From Lolium rigidum (lineage: Eukaryota > Streptophyta > Magnoliopsida > Poales > Poaceae), in assembly GCF_022539505.1 (NCBI RefSeq), contig NC_061508.1, forward strand, positions 31,614,256 to 31,678,255: 64,000 nt of DNA, read 5' to 3'. This document shows, piece by piece, positions 52,354-62,134 of this stretch (positions within the stretch are counted from its first letter, which is position 1; every line of letters starts with the position of its first letter). The notes beneath the pieces are model-generated. The model was given only the letters and a program-made list of their open reading frames with translations, was not told where the DNA came from and ran no database searches. The position numbers were made by a program, and so were the translations under genes.

Positions 52354-53606
52354 GTAGCCCCCGAGATTTTGCTTGAATCGTAGAGTCAAGGAAAATATCG
52401 ACTGTTTATTTTTACTCGACATCTTAAACCTTTCTATATTTCTTCATATAAATTTCTATATTGTACAGGGATAATGGTAGTTGGGGCTAGTTCATCTGAC
52501 GGATCAGGTACTAGTTAACTGCTCTAGTGGCAATCCGCAAAAACCTACTTCAAAATCACGTCCCCGGACATGATTTCGGGATACTCGGTGTAAACTTCGA
52601 CAGGTGCCGCTTAAGGTCTTACCATTCTGTCGAGTCCCGGTCATATTTATCGAGTACCTAACGCGTCCGTTAGGATTTTTCTTCGTATCTGTTGATACGG
52701 ATAAAAGTAGCAAACCGACGTCAGAGACGGCGCCACGCCTCACAGAATAGATCTGGGGTCTTACCTTCGCAAAGTTTTGCGGCATTCAGAAATTGATCGC
52801 AACTTCGGCATTCTGAGAATATATTGTCGAGTGCTTATTCGGCTGATGGAATGGCACATTTTATCGAGTCACGGATGACTTATATTGCTCTCCCGATGGG
52901 AGTATATGCAGAGTTATTTATAACTCGAAATATACTCTCTTGCTGTCCTATGTTTCTTCTTTTCATTCTGACTTTCTTTCTTTTTTATAATTTCATCGGG
53001 CACGCGAACAGCGTTCCCGATGGGAGTAGCCCCCGAGGCTACAGCCAAGGACTTGTGCTTGGTTGTAGGCTCCACGCTATTATGCCGCTATATTTTTTTC
53101 TTTCCCGAAGTTTTATAATTTCTCGGGGGCGCGAACAGCGCTCCCGATGGGAGTAGCCCCCGAGGCTATGAACAAATATTTGTATTTGATCATAGGCTCA
53201 CACCATTTCTATTTTGTCTTTCTTGATCTCTTCATTTTTCCAAAGTAGCCCCCGAGCATTTGTTCAAAAACTTGTATTTGATCAAAAGCTCTCCAATACT
53301 TTTTGATGTCGCCTTTTGACGCAGCTGTTAAGCCGAATTTTTCTTCTGTCAAGGTGACGTTATTGCTGACGATAGCCACGATTGCTAGTCAAAAATTTGC
53401 GACAAGTCTTTTCTCGCTGCCATGCGGGCCCAATTGATCCACTGTCTTGACACGTCGTGCAAGTGGGGGACACACGTCCTCCGCTTTTTCTGGCGCACGC
53501 ACCGTAACTTCTCCATCATTAAGGTACTTTTTTACCCTTGTTGCCATGTGGCTATCATCTGTCACACATTTTCCTTATCCAACGGTCCGTCGTTTCACCG
53601 CACCCC
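52354..53606 (-). other. 3' untranslated region of D with polypurine-like repeats
   Basis: No gene. AGTAGCCCCCGAG (the complement of the polypurine tract) recurs at 53025-53037, 53152-53164 and 53244-53256 besides the functional copy at 52354-52365. The first two lie in a duplicated block of about 127 bp (CGCGAACAGCG, then TCCCGATGGGAGTAGCCCCC and GAGGCTA). Related AAACTTGTATTTGATCA-like words follow. The right part, from 53430 on, acts as the upstream region of the antisense gene. Confidence 0.7.
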
Positions 53607-53614
53607 TATATAAG
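53607..53614 (+). promoter_or_regulatory. TATA box of D's antisense gene
   Basis: CCCCTATATAAGATC lies 128 bp before the first in-frame ATG (53742) and 173 bp before a second ATG in a better context (CTCCATGG, 53787). The upstream sequence is not LTR, so this is a separate promoter on the strand opposite to gag-pol. Confidence 0.6.
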
Positions 53615-53741
53615 ATCATCTTCTTCCTCCCCGGACACTGCCGCTCACGCCGTCCTCCTTCTCTCATCTGCAAATTTCCTCCTGCGATTCACAACCTCTT
53701 GAGCTCCTCACCTCCAGACTGCAAATCCTGCGCCATTGTTG

Positions 53742-56700
53742 ATGCCGCCGCGCCATTTGACGAGGCACAGCACACCGGAATCCTCCATGGCCGCTGCGGA
53801 TCTTGGAGCGGCGGAGTGGGAAAGATCGAAAATTTCCTCGCAAGACATCAACATGTTGAAGAAGCTGGGGATCAGCAAGAAATCCAAGGCGCTGTGCTTC
53901 CCCAGTGAGGAGAGCTACCCAACCCCTCCAATGGGGTACCGGGTATGTTTTGTCGATCACCTCATCCGCGGTCTGTCCGCCCCCATTCATCCTTTTCTTC
54001 GTGGATTGCTTTTTGTCTATGGTCTGCAACTCCACCACCTCACGCCAAACTCCATTCTTCACATCTCCATTTTCATCACTCTTTGCGAGGCCTTCCTTGG
54101 CGTCCAGCCTAACTGGGCGCTATGGAAGCGCATTTTCTTCTGTCGCCGTAATGGCTCGCCCAATGTCGCCTATAATATAGGTGGCGTTGTAATTTCTGTT
54201 CGGCCCACTGTTGACTACTTCGACGTCAAGCTTCCTGACTCAGTTCAAGGATGGCGCAAGAAGTGGTTGTACATTCGAGGAGGAGAACCATGGATGTGCG
54301 GAGGACAGCATTCCTCCTTTTGATGGCGCCGAAAAAATCTTTCGCCGCCGTTCTCGGGACGCGGAGGCCACCGAAGAAGAAAGGGCGTCGACGAAACCTT
54401 GATGACTCGTATCCACGAGTTGCAAAATACTCGCGGCCAAGAATTATCGGGTATCCAAATCACTGCATACTTTCTTAGTACTAGAGTGCAGCCACTTCAA
54501 GCTCGCAAATATCCTCTCTGGAAATATGTTGGCGACGAAGACGTAGATCGGCTGTCGGTGAATTTGGAGGTCAAAGATTTAGAAAAACTTGTCCGAAAAA
54601 TTTCATCTCTCGGCAAAAGAGATGCTTGTCCCTTCTTCTTGCCGTGTGACGCCGTTCAGCGCCGCCAATCCACTTCCCAAGGTAATCTTTGTCTATTTGT
54701 CTTGTTGTTGCTTTGCTATCTTTTTGTTACTTCTTTCCTGATATCTCTCCCTGCTTTATTTTGCACAGGATCATCCAAAACTTGTCTCACTTCCTCCTCT
54801 TCCTGAAGGTGGAGAAGTCGAAGAAAGGGCTATTGTCGATGATGACAATCAAGAAGCTCCGTCTTTTGTGAATGAACCCGTGGATTCTCGAAAATCTGCG
54901 GGATCTTCCGAAGGCACTGCGTCGGCCCAATCTCCTCCTCCCGCTGTTTCTCCAAAAGGGAAAAGGAAGAGGAGTAACGCCGAAGATTCCGGCACTTCCA
55001 AAGCCGAAGAAGTTCACATCAGAAGGCAACTTATGATCCATATCTCGCATCCCTCGTCAGCTCGTAAGTCACCTTGATTTCCCCTTATTTCTGTAGTCGA
55101 AGTTTTTTGTCCTATCTTGCTTTTTATGCTATCGATCCTTAATCGCAGTGATGACGAGGAAGAAGTACCGACTCGTGACGTGGCTCCTCGGACGAGCGCG
55201 TCACATACTTTGCTTGTGTCGGAGACGCTAGTTGAAAGAGAAGAATCTTCGCCTCCTCAACAAAACGTCGTCACCACCACTCCTCCTTCAAGCCCCCTTG
55301 CTCCTTCACCAAAAAGGACGAGGGTTGAGGCGATCGTCGAGCCTGCCCCTCAATTGGGTAGCTTTTTTCAGGCGCTCTTAAATGATGTAAGTTTTTGACT
55401 TGCCTGCTAGTATCTATATTTCCTCCATTTACTTCTTTTTGTGCCTTCATTTTTTTCTGTTACCGAAATTTTCTTTCTCTATTCTTCTTTGACAGCCCAT
55501 GATCAAAGAGCTTGTTCGCATTGGGTCCCAATTCATTGGGTACCGTGAATATGCCAGCAGGACTGAAGGTAACAATTTTTTGTTGTCATTGTTTCCGATC
55601 TTCTTGCTTCTATTTTTGTCGCAATTTTGATTGTTCTTTTCTATTTTGGCAGAGAAACTTGCAGAGGCCAACAGGCTTGCCGACACTCTTGCTCATAAAT
55701 TGGAGCAAAGTGAAAAGGCTCGCCAGAAAGCCGAACTTGACGCTAGCCAAGCAAAAGTGGAGGCTGATGAAGCCAAAGCAAAAGTTGCTAGTGTCGAAGA
55801 ACTGCAAAACAAACTTGAAGATGTTGAAGCTGCTCTAAATGAGCACAAGGCCGCACAAGCTGCTCGTGAAAAGGGAATCCTCAAGCGCGTGAACACACAA
55901 AATCGTCGCTTCCTCGGTAATTTTGTTGATCCCTTCTATTTTTCGTAAGACTTGCTTTCCTCTATTTTTACTTGTTGTCAACTAATATATAATTTCTATG
56001 GCAGGTCAAACAAGCCAAGATTTTGACCTTGAGAATCCCACCAATGATCCTCTGCTTGACGCACTGTCTTATTTGGAGTTTCACGGCCAAGAAATTTGCG
56101 AAGGCGTGGTGAATGCTGACGCAGGATTGTCGAAGTTGTTCCCCTACTTCTTCCCGAAGAAAGAGGAGCCTAAGACTTTCCTTGCCCTTGCCAAAGACTT
56201 CAATCCACCAGAGGAGCTTGGACTAAAGATGCGCCAGGAGAACATGAAGGTTGCTGTTGAGAACACCATTGCCTTGGTTGCTGACAGTCAACAAACTGTT
56301 GACTGGACGAAGGTAGGCGACAACGAGCGAGATAGAGCAATCAAGATGGAGGTCGTTGATCAAGGCAGCCAAGCCCAACACGAAGAAAATCCTGGCCTAT
56401 CTCGGGATCAAGCCATCTTCGTCTCCTAGCTCATCAAGGCCGAAGGTCTAGTTGAATGCCTTTGCTTTTTTCTTTCCTTTGCTTTCTCTATTCCTTTTGC
56501 CGTTGTCGCCATTTTAGCCTTGGCGACAATTACCTCGTTAGTCCCTACTGCGAGAACTTCTTTTGTAATGTCCGTGTAAATTTTCTAGAAATTAATGAAA
56601 TTCCTCTTCGTGCTTATCATTGATCCTGGGACTTTCTTTTCCAGTTAATATTTGATAATTATTCGACCAACCCTTGTTCCGCCGCTGCTTCACCTGCATC

Positions 56701-57633
56701 TTCCTTCTCGAAGAAAGTACTAGTCGATGATAATCCCCTCGAAGGTTTTTCAAGCAAACATTTGTCGGAAGATTTGCAAGAACTTCGACAACAACTTCAA
56801 TCCATGAAGAAACAAACTCTGGCAATGATGGAACAATCTCGGAAAGCATCCGAGCAAGAAAAACTTGCGCTCCAACAAGCCAAAGAGGCTACGGCTGCCA
56901 AGGATGCTGCTGTATTGGAAGCCAAGGAAGCCACGACCCGAGAAAATAGTAAGCTCGAGCTAATGCTGGAAGCTAGCACAGATATGTTAGGTACGTTTTT
57001 CCGACCTCACAATGCCTCCTCTTTATTTTGTTGTGCCTTCCTTCAAATTTCTTGCCTTGTCGCTTAATAGGCTCGGTTCTTGATGCTGCTGCCGAAGATC
57101 GAAGAGTGAACGAGAGAACGAATCTTCTTGTCAATCTTTCCCTTAACCATGGCTGTTTGTTCTGGGCCACTCCTGAGCGAACCCAACAAATTGTCAGGTT
57201 CCAAGATCGTGCTTGCCAAGTGCGCGAATTTCTCAATTTTTGCACGACAACATTAACCCTTGTTTATAGAACTTTATTTCCTCGAAATGAGGTTCCCAAA
57301 ACTCTTCCTGAATTACTGGAGGTATTCAGAGATGCTCCCCGCATTCATAATTTTGTGCGAGCTCAACTCACTGCTGGAGCAAGGTTCGCCATGATTATGA
57401 TAAATATTTGTCATCCAAAGTTAGACCTGACGAAGATTGTTGCTGATTGCCTGGCCAAGAAAACGCGGCGAAAAAATGATATTGACACAATCGATGATAT
57501 GGTAGCTCCTGTGGCCGAGTCGATGATAGATGAGCTTCTTCGGATGGACTCAGAATTCTTCATCAAGGGGTCCTATGCTGAACATAAAACAACCAGAGGT
57601 TTATCTGTAGATAGTATTTTGGGCTTTAACTGA
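53742..57633 (+). pseudogene. Eight-exon antisense gene of element D (Gypsy-type transposon protein)
   Basis: Exons inferred from GT/AG sites with matching phases: 53742-54681, 54769-55063, 55149-55386, 55496-55568, 55653-55916, 56005-56312, 56645-56990 and 57071-57633 (TGA). Exon 1 encodes a domain resembling the Pfam putative gypsy type transposon family: GYRVCFVDHLIRGLSAPIHP, then LQLHHLTPNSILHISIFITL. A Lys/Arg-rich stretch (KGKRKRS), a Glu/Ala coiled coil (exon 5), a second Gln/Lys/Glu coiled coil (exon 7) and a C-terminal domain with GARFAMIMINICHPKLDL (exon 8) follow. Frameshifts near 54275, 54396, 54645 and 55015 break exons 1-2; exons 3-8 are open. Such antisense genes are known from Tat-type elements such as Grande. 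The function is unknown; a nuclear or nucleic-acid role is only a guess from the basic stretch. Confidence 0.75.
56313..56449 (+). other. Possible alternative 3' end of the antisense gene
   Basis: The intron after exon 6 begins with a good donor (AAG|GTAGGC). If it is not spliced, coding-like sequence continues to a stop at 56449 (TAG), one frame off after an indel near 56325 (AYLGIKPSSSPSSSRPKV-like end). A short isoform by intron retention, or an ancestral terminal exon, would explain this. Confidence 0.4.
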
Positions 57634-58219
57634 TTTGTATCATATTGGAAACCTTGTATCTCTATCTTTTTTGATTTCTTTTCTATTTCCGAAGAAATTT
57701 GTTGTATATTGCAAAGTGCTCCATATTGTTGGAGCCCCGAGCCTTCTGGCTAGGGATTGTACTGTTTTTTCTATCTTGAAGATTTTTCCTTCTGTTGTAA
57801 TAAGACATCCTTTCTTTCATTGATGGATTGCAAATCTTCGAGTATCTTTAATATCGAAGTTCTATATTTTTGTTGCAAGGTTCTTGGACCAAAGAAATTA
57901 AGATTTTTGACGTGTACACTTATATTTATAATTGTTGGCTTCCGATTTTTATATTTGGCGAGGTATTAGTGTACCAAGGCGGAATATTTCAGTAAATCTA
58001 TATTGTACGTATTTTGAGACTTAAGCGTTGAGCCCCCGAGCGTGTCGAAAAATGAGAAGTATATCTCCACTATCTTTATTATATTGCAGCACCGCGAGCC
58101 CGCCTCATTAAAAACCTTCCCGACCCCACTCGGTGCCCCGAAAAGGAAAAGAGTGCGTCTGAAAACTCGCGGGCGTTTCAGTACATTGTATTTTTACAGA
58201 GAAGGACTATATTTCGGCT
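57634..58219 (-). other. Spacer between the antisense gene and pol of D
   Basis: AT-rich sequence after the antisense stop codon, probably its 3' UTR, then GAGCCCCCGAG (58030-58040), another polypurine-like word, and GC-richer sequence ending at the pol stop. The ends of the antisense gene and pol converge here. No gene is seen. Confidence 0.55.
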
Positions 58220-60391
58220 CTAGGCGTAGAACCGCCTGAGCTGTGCCACGTTCCAGGGGTTTTTCTCGGGAACCCCTGTCTTCTTGTCCTTGATCCTGTA
58301 TGCTCCTCCGTCGATGACTTCCGTGACGATGTAAGGACCCAACCATGGTGACTCGAGCTTCTCTGTACTTTGCTGGTTGAGTCGCAGGACCAAATCACCG
58401 ACCTGAAAAGATCTTGGCCGCAATCGTCGACTGTGGTAGTTCTTCAAGTCTTGTTGGTACTTCGTAACCCGTGACAGTACTTCATCTCGAGCTTCATCGA
58501 GTGCATCCATATCATCCTCCCGAACTTTTCGTGATGTTTCTTCGTCGTACCCTGTAACTCTTGGAGAATCGTGCTCTATTTCAATTGGTAGTACGGCTTC
58601 AGCTCCGTGGACGAGAAAGAACGGGGTTTCTTGTGTCGCCGTGTTTGGTGTTGTTCGGATGCTCCACAAAACACTTGGCAGTTCTTCTGGCCAGGTGTGT
58701 CGAGCTTTTTCAAGCGGTCCTAGCAGACGTTTTTTAATGCCATTGCAGATGATGCCATTGGCTTTCTCGACTTGACCATTAGTTTGGGGATGTGCAACTG
58801 ACGCGAAGTGCAATTTGATGCCCACTTCCGCACAGTATGCCTTGAACTCCTTCGACGTGAAGTTGCTGCCATTGTCTGTGACGATGTTGTGAGGTACTCC
58901 AAATCGAAAAACGATGCCCTTCACGAACTTTATTGCTGATTGTGCATCTGGTGAATTTATTGGCTTCGCTTCTACCCACTTGGTGAATTTGTCGACAGCA
59001 ACCAACAGGTACTCGTATCCTCCTGGCGAAGCTTTGTGCAACTTGCCTACCATGTCGAGTCCCCACCGGGCGAAGGGCCATGACAATGGTATTGGCATTA
59101 GTTCTGCCGCCGGAGAGTGCGGTTTTGCGGCAAATCTCTGGCACGCGTCGCAAGTTCGTACTATCTCTTTTGCGTCCTTGATTGCTGTCAACCAGTAGAA
59201 TCCTGCCCGAAAGACTTTGGCTGCAATAGCTCGACTGCTTGCGTGGTGACCACATATTCCCTCGTGCACATCTTTTAGGATTATTCTTCCTTCTTCTGGT
59301 GTGACACACCTTTGCAAGACGCCTGAAATACTTCGCTTATATAACTCCCCTTTGACCACTGTGAAAGCTTTGGATCGTCGAATAACTCGCCTTGCTTCAA
59401 TTGGATCGTCGGGTATTTCCTTTCTGAGGATATACGATACGTACGCTTGCATCCAAGGAACTTCTATCATCATCACAAGTTCTTGGTCCTCTTCGTCCTC
59501 CATGGTTTCTTTGGGAGACGCCGAAGTTTTTCCTTCTTTTGCTTTTTTCTGCACCTTCTTCGGCTTCGTTGATCTCTCCGCTATTTCTTCCCAAAACACG
59601 CCTGGCGGGATTGGGAGGCATTGTGACCCGATGTTTGCGAGGACGTCGGCTTCATCATTGCTCAGTCTACTGATATGATTTACCTCGCATCCATCAAACA
59701 GCTTCTCCAGCTCATTGTATACCTCCTTGTACGCTATCATGCTATCATTGACTGCATCACATTGGTTCATAACTTGCTGGGCCACCAATTGTGAGTCGCC
59801 AAAGATTTTTAGTCGAGTTGCACCGCAAGCTTTCGCCATCTTCATCCCGTGTATAAGGGCTTCATATTCTGCTTCATTGTTGGATGCGTTTGGGAACGTC
59901 ATCCGTAGGACATATTTCAACTTGTCGCCTTCGGGTGATATGAGTATCACTCCTGCGCCAGCTCCTTCTACTCTCTTGGATCCGTCGAAGTTCATTGTCC
60001 ATGTTCTCGACAAATCTGGGGGTCCCGTGTTTTGCAGGTCCATCCACTCTGCGATGAAATCTGGCAAAACTTGCGACTTGATTGCCTTTCTTTTTTCATA
60101 CGTGATGTCCCGAGGGGAAAGTTCTATTCCCCAAAGGGAGACACGCCCTGTAGCTTCTGGATTGTTTAGTATATTTGAGAGAGGTGCTTCATTGACTACT
60201 ATTATCGGGTGTGCCGAAAAATAGTGGGGCAACTTTCTTGCTGTTGTAATTACTCCATATGCTAGTTTCTGGTACTGCGGGTACCACTGTTTGGACGGCG
60301 ATAAAACTTCACTAATGAAATATACCGGTCTTTGCACTCCATGGAGTTTTCCTTCTTCTTCTCTTTCGACAACTAGCACCGTGCTAACCAC
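58220..60391 (-). CDS. pol: RNase H and integrase of element D
   Basis: A 723-codon minus-strand frame. RT connection: residues 1-125 (RPVYFISEVLSPSKQWYPQY). RNase H: residues 130-260 with D136 (MNFDG), E173/E175 (NNEAEYEAL), D199 (FGDS) and D247. Integrase: zinc-binding CGHH (380-383) with C414 and C417; catalytic D446 (GLDMVG), D506 (VTDNG) and E542 (NGQVEKAN), exactly 35 residues apart for the last pair; C-terminal DLVLRLNQQ...NPWNVAQLRRFYA. All catalytic residues are present and there is no internal stop. It follows the RT frame across a 1-nt insertion near 60410, so as it stands it is cut off from RT. Confidence 0.93.
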   Translation of the reverse strand: MVSTVLVVEREEEGKLHGVQRPVYFISEVLSPSKQWYPQYQKLAYGVITTARKLPHYFSAHPIIVVNEAPLSNILNNPEATGRVSLWGIELSPRDITYEKRKAIKSQVLPDFIAEWMDLQNTGPPDLSRTWTMNFDGSKRVEGAGAGVILISPEGDKLKYVLRMTFPNASNNEAEYEALIHGMKMAKACGATRLKIFGDSQLVAQQVMNQCDAVNDSMIAYKEVYNELEKLFDGCEVNHISRLSNDEADVLANIGSQCLPIPPGVFWEEIAERSTKPKKVQKKAKEGKTSASPKETMEDEEDQELVMMIEVPWMQAYVSYILRKEIPDDPIEARRVIRRSKAFTVVKGELYKRSISGVLQRCVTPEEGRIILKDVHEGICGHHASSRAIAAKVFRAGFYWLTAIKDAKEIVRTCDACQRFAAKPHSPAAELMPIPLSWPFARWGLDMVGKLHKASPGGYEYLLVAVDKFTKWVEAKPINSPDAQSAIKFVKGIVFRFGVPHNIVTDNGSNFTSKEFKAYCAEVGIKLHFASVAHPQTNGQVEKANGIICNGIKKRLLGPLEKARHTWPEELPSVLWSIRTTPNTATQETPFFLVHGAEAVLPIEIEHDSPRVTGYDEETSRKVREDDMDALDEARDEVLSRVTKYQQDLKNYHSRRLRPRSFQVGDLVLRLNQQSTEKLESPWLGPYIVTEVIDGGAYRIKDKKTGVPEKNPWNVAQLRRFYA

Positions 60392-61440
60392 TTGTGGCGT
60401 GGCTGCGATGTACGGCGAGGAGAGGTTCCTTTTCCTTCGGCGCCACCAAGATTGGTGGTGTCGAGATTTTGCGTTTCAGATCCTCGAAAGCTCTATCGGC
60501 TTCTTCGTTCCATTGGAATTTCTCCCCTTGTTTTATCAAAGCGTAGAACGGTAGTGCTTTTTCTCCCAGCCTGGCGACGAATCTACTCAAAGCTGCGACT
60601 CGCCCAGTTAATTGCTGTATTTCTTTTAACTTGGTTGGCTTCCTCATTGTTACGATGGCTTGTATTTTGTCGGGGTTTGCCTCAATCCCTCTTGCTGAAA
60701 CTAAGAACCCGAGGAGTTCTCCTGCTGGGACGCCAAAAGAGCATTTCGTCGGGTTCAGCTTGATGCAGAATTTGTCGAGGTTATCAAAAGTTTCCTTGAG
60801 ATCTTCGATCAATGTTGTCCCCTTTTTTGACGTTATGACTACGTCATCAATGTATACTTGCACGTTTTTTCCAATCTGTGTTGCCAAACACTTCTGCATC
60901 ATCCTCTGATACGTTGCTCCCGCGTTTTTCAACCCGAAGGGCATTGTTTTATAACAAAATACGCCATACGGTGTGATGAACGCTGTTTTGGCTTCGTCGC
61001 CTTCTTTTAATCTGATCTGGTTATAACCAGAGTATGCATCCAGAAAGGAAAGAAGTTCACATCCTGCCGTGGAGTCGATAATCTGATCGATCCTTGGGAG
61101 GGGAAAGTGATCCTTTGGACAATGTTTATTGAGACACGTAAAGTCGACACACATGCGAAGGACTTTAGTGTTTTTCTTTGGCACCATCACCGGGTTAGCT
61201 ACCCAAGTGGCTTCGGTGGATATCTCTTTGATGAAACCAGCTTCTCTGAGTCGATCAATTTCTGATAGCATAGCTTTGCGGTTTGGTTCCGAAAAACGTC
61301 AAAGGTTGTTTGATTGGTCTCGCTAGTGGATCCAAGTTAAGGTGGTGCTCGGCAAGTTCCCTGGGTACTCCTGGCATGTCAGCTGGACACCATGCGAAGA
61401 TTTTCCAGTTCTCACGGAGGAACTTGACGAGCGCGCTTTC
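60384..61440 (-). pseudogene. pol: Reverse transcriptase of element D (frameshifted both ends)
   Basis: After the gag-protease TAG (61443-61441) pol begins ESALVKFLRENW-like in register. An indel near 61300 moves it to the frame starting MLSEIDRLREAGF at 61271. The RT order is intact: LRMCVDFTCLNKHCPKDHFP, LDAYSGYNQI, PFGLKNAGATYQR, catalytic YIDD (residues 140-143 of this frame), GVPAGELLGFLV and the thumb GRVAALSRFVARLGEKALPF. The frame ends after KEKEPLL because of a 1-nt insertion near 60410. Confidence 0.9.
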
Positions 61441-62134
61441 CTATGCGAGGTCCATGTCATTTGCAATGGATGTCGTCTTTTTTGGATCCGTCGGGTGAAT
61501 CTGCACCTCCTTAGAATTTTTCTCAGTGTTGAAAGTTGATTCTTTATTTGGCCTTGCAACGTCTGGCAGCACGTCGTAGTCAGTCATGAGCCTTGATGCC
61601 AAATACTCAGCTTGCATCCCGAAAGTCTCTGATAGTCGATGAAAATCCTTGTCACATTTATCGGCTAGGGCGAAGCTTCCTTTGATTGTGATTGGTCCCT
61701 TGGGTCCGGGCATCCTCCACAATAGGTACGTGTAGTGTGGTACCACCATAAATCTAGCATATGCTGGTCGTCCCAACAGAGCGTGGTATCGTGACGGGAA
61801 ATCTACGACTTCAAACTCCAATTTCTCGATTCTGTAATTTTCTCGGGTCCCAAACCGAACGTCGAGATTTATCTTTCCCAACGGATAGCTTGGCTTCTCC
61901 GGTGTGATGCCGTGGAATCTCGTGTCCGTTGGTTTCGGGTTTGCTAGGGAGATGTTCATCTTCCTTAATGTATCTGCGTACATGAGGTTCAAGGCTGCTG
62001 CCGCCATCTATAAACACGCGAGACACGTCAAATCCTCGCGATGCCCGCTGGTAGTATGAGTGCTGACTCGCCCTGGTCGAGGAACTTGCTGCGGATGATC
62101 TGCTATGGTGAAGCCGATGTCTTGCCCTGACCAA
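61441..62134 (-). pseudogene. Aspartic protease of element D (frameshifted)
   Basis: The retropepsin is split between two minus-strand frames. VSRVFIDGGSSLE (active-site DGGSS, around 62015-62030) is in one frame; a 1-nt insertion right after GGSS moves LNLMYADTLRKMNISLA, FHGITPEKPSYPLGKI and YHALLGRPAYARFMVV to the next. The latter frame runs to TAG at 61443-61441. A further shift lies near 62110, between the end of gag and the protease. Confidence 0.85.
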
